Positions 24,364 through 32,410 of a DNA stretch of 32,410 nucleotides are shown here, piece by piece; the first letter of the stretch is position 1; each line of letters starts with the position of its first letter. The translations under genes and the position numbers were made by a program. The notes beneath the pieces are model-generated. The model had not been told where the DNA came from. It did no database searches and saw only the letters and a program-made list of their open reading frames with translations. The DNA comes from Clostridiales bacterium (GTDB taxonomy: Bacteria; Bacillota; Clostridia; Oscillospirales; Oscillospiraceae): contig JAJPXL010000084.1 of NCBI GenBank assembly GCA_021205455.1, positions 12,913 through 45,322 of the forward strand. The letters are read 5' to 3'.

Positions 24364-24813
24364 CTAGCCCTGCCGCTTCCGGCCCAGGCCGATGACCCGC
24401 ATGGCGACGTTGGAGAAGGCTGCGCCGATCATCAGCCCCAGCGCAATGCCTCCCGCCACCAGGAGGGTCTCCACCCCCTTGCTGGCGGCCAGGGCCAGGT
24501 CCCCCTGAATCATGTAGTAGGCCGAGTAGTAAATCCCCGCGCCGGGCACCAGCGGGAAAATCCCCGGCAGCAGGAACATGGTGGATGGCGCCTTCAGCTG
24601 GATGGAAAGCACTGCCGACAGGATGGCCAGCGCCGTGGAGGCCGAAAGGGCCGCTACCGCCGGGCCGGCCTGATACTCCGTGGTGGCAATCAGGTACACC
24701 ACCCACGCCACCGCGCCGCAGAGGGCGCAGGCCCCGTAGAACCGCCTCGGGGCGTGGAACAGCACCGCGAAGCCCCACACCCCCACCATGGACACCAGAA
24801 ACTGCGCCATCAT
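24364..24813 (-). CDS. Threonine/serine exporter family, small subunit (ThrE_2/DUF3815)
   Basis: 149 residues with four to five transmembrane helices and no soluble domain. The segment MFLLPGIFPLVPGAGIYY near the middle is the conserved hallmark of the ThrE_2 half. The ATG at 24813 overlaps the stop of the upstream gene (ATGA), a translational coupling; a second ATG follows directly. It pairs with the preceding subunit like E. coli YjjB with YjjP. Substrate uncertain (threonine/serine or dicarboxylate). Confidence 0.88.
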   Translation of the reverse strand: MMAQFLVSMVGVWGFAVLFHAPRRFYGACALCGAVAWVVYLIATTEYQAGPAVAALSASTALAILSAVLSIQLKAPSTMFLLPGIFPLVPGAGIYYSAYYMIQGDLALAASKGVETLLVAGGIALGLMIGAAFSNVAMRVIGLGRKRQG

Positions 24814-25574
24814 AGGAAGCACCCCCTGACCCAGCCCGCCAGCATCAGCCCCGCCGCCACGCCGCAGGCGATGCACACGCCGCCCATCAGGGCGTCCAGC
24901 ATATGGGTGATGCCCGCCAGATAGTCCCCGTTGAAGAACTCCCGGATGGCGTTGGTGAAGGACACGCCCTGTACCAGCGGCATCAGGCGGCCGATGACGA
25001 TGAAATCCCGGCCCAGCACGGGCACAAGCTGGGCCAGCAGCTCCGCGCACACCGTAATCAGCAGCGCGCCGCCCATGCCGGACAGCCCCCGCCGCAGGTG
25101 GGGCCCTACAAACAGCAGGAAGTATTGCAGCAGCACGCCGATGGGGATGGCGGCCAGCGCGTCCTGCCAGGAGCCGCCAAACATAAAGGCGAAGGCTCCG
25201 CTCCCCACGGCGCAGGCGAACACCTGGAGCAGCGTCCGCTCCGAGGGGATGTCCAGGGACGCCACCCGCCGCAGTGCCTCCTCCGGCGTCATGGTCCCCG
25301 CCTCGATGGCCCGGGAGATCTGGTTCACCTCGTGAATATAGCCCAGATGTACGCTGCCCAGGGGGACGTGGCGGACCAGGCTGCGCTCGTCCTCCTGCCC
25401 CTCGTGGACGGTGGCGAAGATGCCGTTGGCCACCACATAGACGTTGCCGTCCTCCACGCCGCAGGCGCGCATGATGCGGAGCATGGTTTCCTGCACCCGG
25501 TAAATCTCCGCGCCGCTTTGCAGCAAAATTTTGCCGGACAGCCCGGCAAGGTCCAACACCGCTCTGCTATCCAT
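24810..25574 (-). CDS. Threonine/serine exporter family, large subunit (ThrE_1/DUF1212)
   Basis: 254 residues. The soluble N-terminal part has the conserved LSGKILLQSGAEIYRVQETM (about 11-30), followed by about five transmembrane helices from residue 120. This corresponds to the N-terminal half of Corynebacterium ThrE or to YjjP. ATG 25574 follows GGGAGAG. The longer upstream open frame is Arg/Pro/Ala-rich noise antisense to the spoIIM-like gene. An exact CATACAAT occurs on this strand at 25596-25603, but I see no good -35 for it. Confidence 0.88.
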   Translation of the reverse strand: MDSRAVLDLAGLSGKILLQSGAEIYRVQETMLRIMRACGVEDGNVYVVANGIFATVHEGQEDERSLVRHVPLGSVHLGYIHEVNQISRAIEAGTMTPEEALRRVASLDIPSERTLLQVFACAVGSGAFAFMFGGSWQDALAAIPIGVLLQYFLLFVGPHLRRGLSGMGGALLITVCAELLAQLVPVLGRDFIVIGRLMPLVQGVSFTNAIREFFNGDYLAGITHMLDALMGGVCIACGVAAGLMLAGWVRGCFL

Positions 25575-25625
25575 CTCTCTCCCACTTTCTTGACGATTGT
25601 ATGTTCCCCGGCCGCCCCGCTGCGG

Positions 25626-25654
25626 GCATATCCGCTCCGGGGCAAGCATAGGAT
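25626..25654 (+). promoter_or_regulatory. Candidate sigma-E promoter of the spoIIM-like gene
   Basis: GCATATC (25626-25632) and CATAGGAT (25647-25654) are separated by 14 bases, fitting the sigma-E pattern. Bacillus spoIIM is a sigma-E gene. Confidence 0.45.
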
Positions 25655-25699
25655 GTCCCAGCGGGGCTTCCCGCGGTTTAGGGAAAGAGGGGCGGCTCA

Positions 25700-26332
25700 G
25701 TGGCTGTAAAACAACAGGGCAGGCGGGCGCTGCGGGTCTGGCGCCTGCCGAAGCAGGGGCTGACGGAGCCGATTTTGGCGCTGGGGTGCGCCTTCCTGCT
25801 GGGGGTGCTGTCCGGCTGCTTCGCCGCCTACCACATGGACGGGGACGGACGAGCTGCCCTGCAAACCTACCTGACCGGCTACACCGGGGTGCTGCAGGCC
25901 CAGGGCGGCGGCTCCGGCTGGGGCGGGCTGCTCTGGCGGGCCGTCCGGCTGCCTGCCGCCGCCGCGCTGCTGGGGCTGTGCCCGCTGGGCTTCCCCGCAT
26001 TGCCCCTGCTGGTGGGGATGCGGGGGTTCCTCTTCTCCTTCGTGGTGTCCGCCTGCGGCAGCTGCGCGGGGCCGGAGGGGGTGCTGGCGGCGCTGCTCCT
26101 CTTTGGGCTGGCCCAGGCCGCCTCCACCGCCGCGCTGCTGTTCATCGCCATCCCCGGCTGGGGGAACGCCCGAAATCTGGCCCTGGCCCGCAGCCGCAGA
26201 GGGGCTGACTTTTCCGTCCGGAGATACCTGGCCTGGTGCGGCCTGTGCCTGGCCGGGGCGCTGGCAATGACCGCCCTGTGCCACCTGCTGAGCCTGGCTA
26301 CGGTGGACTTTACTGCGGGTCTGCTGGTTTGA
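25700..26332 (+). CDS. SpoIIM-like multi-helix membrane protein
   Basis: 210 residues with four or five hydrophobic segments (about 24-43, 84-107, 126-150, 177-200). The N-terminal helix followed by YLTGYTGVLQ and a central GFPALPLLVGMRGFLFSF recalls stage II sporulation protein M, part of the SpoIIDMP engulfment machine. Start is GTG 25700 with AGAGGGG upstream. The 3' end overlaps convergent trmO by 23 bases. Family assignment is by pattern only and could be wrong. Confidence 0.55.
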   Translation: MAVKQQGRRALRVWRLPKQGLTEPILALGCAFLLGVLSGCFAAYHMDGDGRAALQTYLTGYTGVLQAQGGGSGWGGLLWRAVRLPAAAALLGLCPLGFPALPLLVGMRGFLFSFVVSACGSCAGPEGVLAALLLFGLAQAASTAALLFIAIPGWGNARNLALARSRRGADFSVRRYLAWCGLCLAGALAMTALCHLLSLATVDFTAGLLV

Positions 26333-27014
26333 CCTCCCGGACGGTCAAAACTCCGTCCGCCACGGTGAAGCGCACCTCGTATCCGGCGAAGGTGAAGCCG
26401 TACACCCGCGCCTCGTCCTTCTGGTAAGAGGGTCGGGGGTCCTGGGCCAGCACGCCCACCAGCGCCTCCCGCTTCTCCGGGGGAAGTTCTTCCAGCAGCT
26501 CCGGCGGGAAGTCCACCGTCAGCTCCCGTTCCCACGGCTGGGCCGCGAAGCCCCCCACCGCGTCGGGCTGGCAGTCGGCGTAGGGCAGGTAGGGCTTGAT
26601 GTCAAAAATCGGGGTGCCGTCCATCAGGTCGGCCCCGGAGACGTACAGCACCGGCCCCTCCGGGGTGTCCGGCTCCACCCGCTCCAGCCGGACGCAGGAC
26701 AGGCCGATGGCGTTGGGCCGGAAGGGGGAGCGGGTGGCAAAGACGCCCATCCGCGTATTGCCCCCCAGCCGGGGCGGCCGCACCGTGGGGGACCAGCCCT
26801 CCCGCACCGCCTGGGAGAACTGCCAGATCAGCCAGATGTGGGAGAACCCCTCCAGCCCCCGGACGGCCTCCGCCACCCGGTACTCCGGGGTAAAGACGAT
26901 GCGGGCCTGCAGGGCGGGCACCAGCCCGCTCTGGCGGGGGACGCCGAACTTGGTGGCAAAGTCGGTGTGAATGTGGGCGATGATGCGCATGGTGGCGATG
27001 GCTGGCTCTGGCAT
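26310..27014 (-). CDS. trmO: tRNA m6t6A37 methyltransferase TrmO (TsaA/YaeB family)
   Basis: 234 residues. GLEGFSHIWLIWQFS (about 54-68), TRMGVFATRSPFRPNAIGLS (about 87-106) and LMDGTPIFDIKPYLPYAD (about 129-146) are the family motifs. It N6-methylates t6A37 in certain threonine tRNAs using S-adenosylmethionine. ATG 27014 is preceded by AAAGGAG. A C-terminal extension from about residue 160 is usual for the YaeB form. Confidence 0.93.
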   Translation of the reverse strand: MPEPAIATMRIIAHIHTDFATKFGVPRQSGLVPALQARIVFTPEYRVAEAVRGLEGFSHIWLIWQFSQAVREGWSPTVRPPRLGGNTRMGVFATRSPFRPNAIGLSCVRLERVEPDTPEGPVLYVSGADLMDGTPIFDIKPYLPYADCQPDAVGGFAAQPWERELTVDFPPELLEELPPEKREALVGVLAQDPRPSYQKDEARVYGFTFAGYEVRFTVADGVLTVREVKPADPQ

Positions 27015-27053
27015 GGGGAACGCTCCTTTGTCCGATTGTATATTTGCTGTTCC

Positions 27054-27082
27054 ATCATACCACCGGCGGCGGCATTTTTCAA
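27054..27082 (-). promoter_or_regulatory. Promoter of trmO
   Basis: On the minus strand TTGAAA (27082-27077), a 17-base spacer and TATGAT (27059-27054). Confidence 0.7.
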
Positions 27083-27107
27083 TCGCTTTTCCTGCCGTTG
27101 AAAGCAG

Positions 27108-27133
27108 CGCGGCGGCACATCTGTGCCGCCGCG
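27108..27133 (-). terminator. Hairpin after the polysaccharide deacetylase gene
   Basis: CGCGGCGGCAC and GTGCCGCCGCG pair perfectly around ATCT. The downstream T-content on the minus strand is weak, so termination may be inefficient. Confidence 0.5.
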
Positions 27134-27152
27134 TGCCGTTCTGATTTTGCGC

Positions 27153-28019
27153 CTATTCCAGCCCCACCCTGGCCATGAAATCCTCCGTGGTCAGGTTGGC
27201 GGGGCGGTTGAACCGCCCCAGGGAGAAGAGCTGGGCGGGGTTGCCCGTCAGGTAGTTGATCTGCTCCTCGCAGGTCAGGGCGGCGGTGAAGCCCAAATCC
27301 CGCAGCACCGGCAGGGCCTCCGGGCAGGTGGCCCCGTAGGGGTAGGCGAAGGTGGTGGGGGTGACGCCGCTGCGCTCCGTCAGCAGGGCCTGGAGGGTTT
27401 CCAGGTCTTCCTGCAAGGCGGCCTGATAGTCCGCCTCCGCCTCGCCGGGGGCCTTTCCGGCCCCCATCCGGCCGCCGTCCAGGCTGTGCAGATCGTAGGT
27501 GTGGCTGCCGATCTCCACCCGGCCGGAGGCGGACAGGGTGCGAATGTCCGCCCAGGTCAGGTAGGCGTAGTTGGGGTTGGGGTCGTCCTCCGCAACGGCC
27601 CGCTCCGTGTAGCTGCCCACCACGGAGATGACCGCCTTCATGTCATATTGCTCCAGCAGGGGCAGCACCGTGGTCAGGCCATTCAGAAAGCCGTCGTCCA
27701 GCGTCACCACCACCGGCTTCTCCGGCAGCGGCGCGCCCTCCAGAACGTAGGCCGCCAGGTCGGAGACGAATACCGTTTCATACCCGTGGGCCTTCAGCCA
27801 GGCCAGGTCGCCCTCAAACTGTTGGGCGGTCAGGCAGTAGTCGTTGTCCCGGTAGTACCCCAGAATGCTGTGATACATCAGGATAGGCACCGCCACGCCG
27901 GAGCCCTCCCCGGCCTCCCCGCCGTCTGCCAGCGCCCGCCCGGTCAGCGCCCACGCCGTCAGGCAGGCGCACAGGGCCAGCCCCAGGCGGCAGCCCCAGC
28001 GGTTTCGCTTCCTGCTCAT
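27153..28019 (-). CDS. Secreted or membrane-anchored polysaccharide deacetylase (NodB fold)
   Basis: 288 residues. An N-terminal signal or anchor (LGLALCACLTAWALTGRALA, about 13-32) is followed by a carbohydrate-esterase-4 domain: PILMYHS, VVVTLDDGF (metal/catalytic Asp pair), IGSHTYDLHSL (metal His residues, HxxxH) and FAYPYG. It probably removes acetyl groups from peptidoglycan or another surface glycan outside the cell. ATG 28019 follows GGAGGGA. It is separated from the upstream glycosyltransferase by a strong terminator. Confidence 0.9.
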   Translation of the reverse strand: MSRKRNRWGCRLGLALCACLTAWALTGRALADGGEAGEGSGVAVPILMYHSILGYYRDNDYCLTAQQFEGDLAWLKAHGYETVFVSDLAAYVLEGAPLPEKPVVVTLDDGFLNGLTTVLPLLEQYDMKAVISVVGSYTERAVAEDDPNPNYAYLTWADIRTLSASGRVEIGSHTYDLHSLDGGRMGAGKAPGEAEADYQAALQEDLETLQALLTERSGVTPTTFAYPYGATCPEALPVLRDLGFTAALTCEEQINYLTGNPAQLFSLGRFNRPANLTTEDFMARVGLE

Positions 28020-28122
28020 GCCCTTCACTCCCTCCGGTTCCGCGTTTGGCGATGATGTACCTTGTTCGGAACGCAGGAGTAGTATGCCCCATGCGGTCGG
28101 GTGCGCGCCTGGAACTATTTGC

Positions 28123-28162
28123 AAAAAAACGCATCGGCGACGGGGAACCCGTCACCGATGCG
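28123..28162 (-). terminator. Terminator after the GT8 gene
   Basis: On the minus strand GCATCGGTGACGGG and CCCGTCGCCGATGC form a stem with one G-U pair, followed by seven T (28129-28123). Confidence 0.85.
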
Positions 28163-28175
28163 CTGATGTTTAATC

Positions 28176-29063
28176 CTATTTCGCTTCACAGTATTCCTCC
28201 AGGGGAAGCTCCAATGCCTCCGATGGATGTTCTTCCCCCAGCAGCCGGTCCGCCATGACCATGTAGTGCTGATACAGCACGCCGAACCGGTGGCGGTACC
28301 TGGGCTTCCAGGGCTTGGCCTTGCCGCAGAAGTGGAGAATCGCGGTGTACCGCATCACCCACTCCACAGAGGACTCCCCGCCGCTGCGCAGATAGTAATC
28401 CCGGAACTTGCGGGCGTCGTAGTTCCAGAGGTAATCGTCCAGCTCCAGCGTCTCCCTGCCGTACAGGCAGTTCAGAATGTCCTGGTCGGGCAGCACCAGG
28501 TCGCTGGCGTGGGCCTGGGCGTACCGGAACACGTCCTCCGGCTGAACCTTCTTCCGGCACTCGTCCAGGTCAATGACCAGCACGCCGGAGTTGTAGTACT
28601 TGTGCTCCGTGCCGAGGCGGATGTTGTTCACCGTGTTGCTCAGCTCCGTCTTGTGGGTGTGGGCCGCCGCCGCAAACATCTTGCCGTGCAAATCCAGCTC
28701 CCACAGGGGGCGGACAGGGTTGATGACCAGCAGGTCCGGGTCCAGGTACAGCACCCGCTTCAGCGCCTGGGGCAGCAGCTGCCCCGCCAGCAGGCGGTAA
28801 TACATCTCCTGGGGATAGCGCCTGGACACAGGCGCCTCCGCGAACAGCGCCTCATCCACCACCACCGGGTGCAGGCGGTAGTGCAGCGGGCGAATCTGCT
28901 CCTCCAGCCGTTCCAGCGCCTCCTCCGGGATGGCGCGGTGGAGCAGGTACAGCTCCACCGGCTGCTCTGGGTCCGTCAGGTACAGCGAGGTCAGCAGCAC
29001 CCGCAGCCTGGGCAGGTAGGCCTCATCCAGCGTGACCAGGATATTCATCGATGATGGTTCCAT
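28176..29063 (-). CDS. Family 8 glycosyltransferase
   Basis: 295 residues. The N-terminus MNILVTLDEAYLPRLRVLLTS, the metal-binding DxD in VLYLDPDLLV (about 105-114), YYNSGVLVIDL, LPDQDILN and the C-terminal HFCGKAKPW are the GT8 motifs. Such enzymes add glucose or galactose from UDP-sugars to lipopolysaccharide, teichoic or capsular glycans. Start 29063 is chosen for GGAGGG five bases away; an ATG five codons later lacks a site. It lies 14 bases after the P-type-ATPase-like gene, as one operon. Confidence 0.92.
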   Translation of the reverse strand: MEPSSMNILVTLDEAYLPRLRVLLTSLYLTDPEQPVELYLLHRAIPEEALERLEEQIRPLHYRLHPVVVDEALFAEAPVSRRYPQEMYYRLLAGQLLPQALKRVLYLDPDLLVINPVRPLWELDLHGKMFAAAAHTHKTELSNTVNNIRLGTEHKYYNSGVLVIDLDECRKKVQPEDVFRYAQAHASDLVLPDQDILNCLYGRETLELDDYLWNYDARKFRDYYLRSGGESSVEWVMRYTAILHFCGKAKPWKPRYRHRFGVLYQHYMVMADRLLGEEHPSEALELPLEEYCEAK

Positions 29064-29077
29064 CCGTTCCCTCCGGT

Positions 29078-31348
29078 CTAAAATTTGTCCGCGAATCCGG
29101 CAATCAGCAGCTCCGGTACCAGCCACAGCACCAGGAAGGTCAGCAGATTGACCACTGTCAGCGACGCGAAGGCCAGCTGACTGGTCAGATAGGTGGCCAC
29201 CAGGATGCCCACCACCGAGGCCAGCAGGGCCAGGATGGTGTTGATGCGCACCAGGCTGCACAGCCGCCGTCCGCCCACCACGGCGTCGGAGAAGGCGCCC
29301 AGGCCCTCCCGCAGCAGCAGCGCGCCCAGCACCTCGTTATGGGTCTGGCCGGGCTGGGACAGCTCCCGCCGCCGCCTGATGGGGGGATACTCCATCCGGT
29401 CAGCGGGCAGGTCGTACCGCTGCAAGGTGCCGGGGGTGATGTTGAAGTCCCGGGTGGCCAGCACCGGCGATACGCCGGAGCGAATCAGCTCCCGCAGGGC
29501 GGGCTTCACATAGTGGGAGGGGGTGTATTCCAGCTTGAACATTCCGACGATCTGCCGGTTGATGGCGCAGTACACGGCGGAGCGCACCCGATAGCCCTCC
29601 AGCGGGATGCGGTTTACCGTCATAAAGCCGTCTGTGCCCACCAGCACGTTGTCGTCCCGGATGGTGGCGCTGAGGCCGCCGGCCTCGCTGCATTCCAGGT
29701 CCTTCACCGTGCGGCAGAAGCCGCCCTGCATTTTCAGCAGGTCTTCAAACAGGCCCGCCAGGCCGCTGCCCGCGCTGCGGAGCATGGAGGCGGTGCAGGC
29801 CACCACCCGCTCCTCGGACACGTCGCCAAAATACCGCACGTCGGTGATGCTGACGCAGCCCGCCGGGAACAGATCCTCGTCCTTAATCAAAATATTGGCC
29901 TGGCCGGACATACTCTCTGCGCCGTCCCAGCCCGCCAGTACCGCGCCGAAGCGGTCCAGGCGGCGGGTCACCCGCAGTAGCGGCTGCCCGTAGACCAGGA
30001 GGGAGGACATCGGTGACGCCGCCACCAGCACCGTGGATAGGCACCACAGCAGCAGGCCCCGCTCCCCGCTGACCGCCGTCGCAACGACGGCCAGCACCAC
30101 CGCCACGATCAGCAGGATGGGGACGATGATGCGGCAGAGCCGGGTGGAGCCGTCCATGCTCTGAATCTGGCTGCCGAAGCCACTGGTGGAGCCGGCCTCC
30201 TTGTCAAAGGCGGGGGTGCCGTCCCACTTGTCCTCATCCAGCGTCACGCGGTAGGGCTCCGCCGTGCCGGAGACGGTGCGGCAGGAGATGTAAAGGGCCT
30301 TCTTCCGGTCATAAGCGCCCCACATGGCGCCAAACAGGCTGAGGGCAGCCAGCCCCGCCAGCGGCAGAGGCCCGTCCCGTCCCAGCACAGCGTAGAAGAC
30401 GCCGTCCAGCAGCGTGGCGAGGACCGCCGCCGCCGTCATGGTGTGCAGGCCGGTGCAGCGCCGCACCGGGGCGCTGAGCCCCAGCCAGAGCACGTCCAGC
30501 CCCAGCACGGCGGCCAGCGCCAGCCCCCAGGTCAGGCAGCCCGCCAGCACCCTTGGGTTTTCCGCCAGCACAGCGGGCAGCGGCCAGCCCAGCTCCTGGG
30601 CCAGGGCCAGCGCCACCAGCAGAGCGGCGATGACCAGCACCGCCCAAGTCCGCCGCCCCAGGGAGTCCAGCCCGGTGCGGTACCGCTGGGCCAAATCCTC
30701 CACGTTCAGGTCGGGGGCCGCCTCCCGCTGCTTTGCCCGTCTGGGCTTCTGGGGCTTTGCAGAGGGCGTTTCCTCCTGGTCCGTGCCGGGGGTGTAGCGC
30801 TCTTCCAGGCGGGACTGCTCGTCCTGCTTCTCGCTGCGGAACATATTGTCCGCGAAGTCGTTGGCCTTGTCCTGCACCGCGTTCAGCGTCTGCTTGATGG
30901 GGTGCAGCGGGTCGGCGGGCATGGAGAGGACGTTGTCCGTGTCCTCCGTCTCATCCGGCTCCGTCGGCTGCTTCTTCCGATGGAACAGCCGCTGCCAGAA
31001 GCTGGGCTGCGCCTCCGGCTCGATGGCCTCGGAGACCTGCTGCTGAATGAACCGCCGCGTCTCGTCCGGGTCCACAGGTTCCCCCGGGCTGTCCGGCTCG
31101 CTCATCTGCTGGGGGGAGTCGTCCTGCAGCCGCTTCTCGATCTGCTCCATCCGGTTCTCGGTAGCCTCCGGGGTGACGGCGTCCGTATCGGCGTACTCCC
31201 GGATAATATCATCCAGCTCATAGGCCGTCTCATTGGGCATCGCACCGGTGTGCATCAGCTTCTCCACATCGTTCAGCTCATCCACGGTGTTCCATTTGGT
31301 CTGTTCCAGCTCCTCTTCGGGAGTTTCCGTCTCATGCTGTTCCTTCAT
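29078..31348 (-). CDS. P-type-ATPase-like membrane protein lacking catalytic motifs
   Basis: 756 residues. Residues 1-225 are acidic and probably disordered. Eight predicted helices follow (about 234-252, 268-292, 303-322, 328-346, 404-427, 429-452, 703-722, 726-752) in 4+2+2 order, as in P1B ATPases. Between helices 6 and 7 lie VLVGTDGFM (568-576), QIVGMFKLEYTP (599-610) and ALRELIRSGVSPVLATRDFN (617-636), recalling a P-type nucleotide/phosphorylation domain. However, DKTGT is replaced by IKDEDLFP (488-495), TGD by TRD, CPC by ASPMSS, the TGE actuator is reduced, and GDGxND is absent. Probably a pseudoenzyme or a distinct family; the start has a weak ribosome site. In operon with GT8. Confidence 0.7.
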   Translation of the reverse strand: MKEQHETETPEEELEQTKWNTVDELNDVEKLMHTGAMPNETAYELDDIIREYADTDAVTPEATENRMEQIEKRLQDDSPQQMSEPDSPGEPVDPDETRRFIQQQVSEAIEPEAQPSFWQRLFHRKKQPTEPDETEDTDNVLSMPADPLHPIKQTLNAVQDKANDFADNMFRSEKQDEQSRLEERYTPGTDQEETPSAKPQKPRRAKQREAAPDLNVEDLAQRYRTGLDSLGRRTWAVLVIAALLVALALAQELGWPLPAVLAENPRVLAGCLTWGLALAAVLGLDVLWLGLSAPVRRCTGLHTMTAAAVLATLLDGVFYAVLGRDGPLPLAGLAALSLFGAMWGAYDRKKALYISCRTVSGTAEPYRVTLDEDKWDGTPAFDKEAGSTSGFGSQIQSMDGSTRLCRIIVPILLIVAVVLAVVATAVSGERGLLLWCLSTVLVAASPMSSLLVYGQPLLRVTRRLDRFGAVLAGWDGAESMSGQANILIKDEDLFPAGCVSITDVRYFGDVSEERVVACTASMLRSAGSGLAGLFEDLLKMQGGFCRTVKDLECSEAGGLSATIRDDNVLVGTDGFMTVNRIPLEGYRVRSAVYCAINRQIVGMFKLEYTPSHYVKPALRELIRSGVSPVLATRDFNITPGTLQRYDLPADRMEYPPIRRRRELSQPGQTHNEVLGALLLREGLGAFSDAVVGGRRLCSLVRINTILALLASVVGILVATYLTSQLAFASLTVVNLLTFLVLWLVPELLIAGFADKF

Positions 31349-31407
31349 TCCATCAGCCCACCTTATCTCAATCTCGTTCCGGGCAGCTGCCCCGCCGGGG
31401 CGCGCCG

Positions 31408-32286
31408 TCAGCCGAGGCGCTGGCGCACCGCCTCATACAGCAGGATGGCCGCCGACGCCGATGCATTCAAAGAATTGACCTGCCCCTTCATGGGAATACT
31501 GACCGTAAAATCGCAGCACTCCCGCACAAGGCGGTTCATCCCGAAGCCCTCGCTGCCGATGACGATGGCCGCCGCCCCTTTGAAGTCCGCCTGATAGAGG
31601 GGCGTCTCCCCGTCAGCTTCCGCGCCAAAAATCCAGACGCCCTTCCGCTTCAGGTCGTTCAGCGTGGCCGTCAGGTTGGGGACCCGGGCCACCGGCACAT
31701 AGCTGACCGCTCCAGCGCTGGTCTTGGCCACCACCGCCGTCAGCCCGGCGCTCCGGCGCTTGGGGATGATGACGCCGTGGGCGCCGGCGCATTCCGCCGT
31801 CCGAATCACCGCGCCCAGGTTGTGGGGGTCGGACAGCTCGTCGCACACCACGATTAGGGGCTTCTCCCCCTTCTCCTCCGCGGCCCGGAGGATGTCGTCC
31901 ACGTCCGCATACTCCCGCACAGCGGCCAGGGCGATGACCCCCTGGTGGGAATGGGTGCGGGACATGGCGTCCAGCTTCCGGCGGTCGGCGTCCACCACCA
32001 CCGCGCCGCTCTCCCTGGCTTTGGCGGTAATATAGCTCAGGGTGGAGTCCGTCTCCCCCTTGGCGACATAAACCTTATCCAGCGGTACCCCGGCCCGCAG
32101 GGCCTCCATCACCGCGTTGCGCCCTTCAATGACGCCGTCCGCCTCCGCCTCGGAGGGCTGACGCCTGGGCTGCCCGTCCCGCCGCTCCGGCGCGCTGCGG
32201 CCGCGGTCCTCGCGCTGCTTGCGGGGCGGGCGATGCTCTGCCGCCCGCTCGTCCCGCGCCCGGGACGGGCGCTTTTCCTCGTTCAT
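31408..32286 (-). CDS. rlmB: 23S rRNA Gm2251 2'-O-methyltransferase (SpoU/TrmH family)
   Basis: 292 residues. A basic low-complexity head (about 1-52) is followed by the substrate-binding domain (VIEGRNAVMEALRAG) and the knotted SPOUT domain: motif 1 SDPHNLGAVIRTAECAGAHG, motif 2 IVIGSEGFGM, motif 3 IPMKGQVNSLNASASAAI. RlmB methylates the P-loop of 23S rRNA; family members also modify tRNA. ATG 32286 follows AAAGGAAG. It lies 59 bases upstream of the ATPase-like gene. Confidence 0.94.
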   Translation of the reverse strand: MNEEKRPSRARDERAAEHRPPRKQREDRGRSAPERRDGQPRRQPSEAEADGVIEGRNAVMEALRAGVPLDKVYVAKGETDSTLSYITAKARESGAVVVDADRRKLDAMSRTHSHQGVIALAAVREYADVDDILRAAEEKGEKPLIVVCDELSDPHNLGAVIRTAECAGAHGVIIPKRRSAGLTAVVAKTSAGAVSYVPVARVPNLTATLNDLKRKGVWIFGAEADGETPLYQADFKGAAAIVIGSEGFGMNRLVRECCDFTVSIPMKGQVNSLNASASAAILLYEAVRQRLG

Positions 32287-32352
32287 CCGGCTTCTTCCTT
32301 TCCCAAAACGCGGCCTGCCAGGCAATTTCCAAAAACAGGCCCTACAAAGCGT

Positions 32353-32381
32353 ATTATAACACAGTTTGCCCCGTGAAGAAA
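32353..32381 (-). promoter_or_regulatory. Promoter upstream of rlmB
   Basis: On the minus strand TATAAT (32358-32353), a perfect -10, with a weak -35 TTTCTT (32381-32376) 17 bases upstream. It would drive rlmB and possibly the two genes after it. Confidence 0.6.
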
Positions 32382-32410
32382 GCGTAATCTGAAAAACATT
32401 CCTCAATTTT

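Noticed and set aside
24814-26000. A 396-residue ThrE subunit starting at 26000
   Set aside because: The first 142 residues are Arg/Pro/Ala-rich antisense to the spoIIM-like gene; the conserved protein and ribosome site begin at 25574.

Overview
The window looks like chromosome of a GC-rich, anaerobic, endospore-forming member of the Clostridia, most likely Oscillospiraceae (Flavonifractor/Lawsonibacter/Oscillibacter-like). This is inferred from the high GC content, sporulation genes (yqfC, yqfD, ylbJ, a spoIIM-like gene), an oxygen-sensitive class III ribonucleotide reductase (nrdDG), a PerR-type repressor, and the Firmicutes order phoH-ybeY-era-yqzL-recO. No ribosomal RNA, tRNA, CRISPR array, phage or complete insertion sequence was recognised.

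Layout. Positions 1-5725 (+): the end of a fibronectin-III-like surface protein, a heterodimeric ABC exporter pair with its own promoter and 5' stem-loop, alanine racemase, and an orphan MazF/PemK toxin-type RNase. Positions 5822-6668: a low-complexity lipoprotein (-), then a 250-bp MITE-like element, then the perR promoter. Positions 6669-7350 (+): PerR-type regulator overlapping a TSCPD-domain gene. Positions 7433-12464 (-): a CsoR-controlled copper operon (csoR-copA) with an unusual CopA carrying two C-terminal metal-binding domains, a DUF378 membrane protein, a small four-Cys protein and ylbJ. Positions 12528-15234 (-): nrdD-nrdG behind a promoter with two NrdR boxes. Positions 15612-24284 (+): a long run yqfC-yqfD-phoH-ybeY-two YcxB-like membrane proteins-era-yqzL-recO-mutS2. 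Positions 24364-25574 (-): a two-gene ThrE-type exporter, divergent from a spoIIM-like gene (+). Positions 26310-32286 (-): trmO, a polysaccharide deacetylase, a GT8 glycosyltransferase, a large P-type-ATPase-like membrane protein lacking the catalytic motifs, and rlmB.

How it fits together. Copper efflux, class III dNTP synthesis and the sporulation genes each carry readable control signals: CsoR palindromes overlapping the csoR promoter, an NrdR box pair 32 bp centre to centre, and sigma-E-like -10 elements upstream of yqfC, the spoIIM-like gene and ylbJ. The least explained items are the P-type-ATPase-like protein at 29078-31348, the possible internally initiated copper chaperone at the end of copA, and a hairpin that overlaps the ylbJ ribosome binding site and contains a sigma-E-like -10 element.
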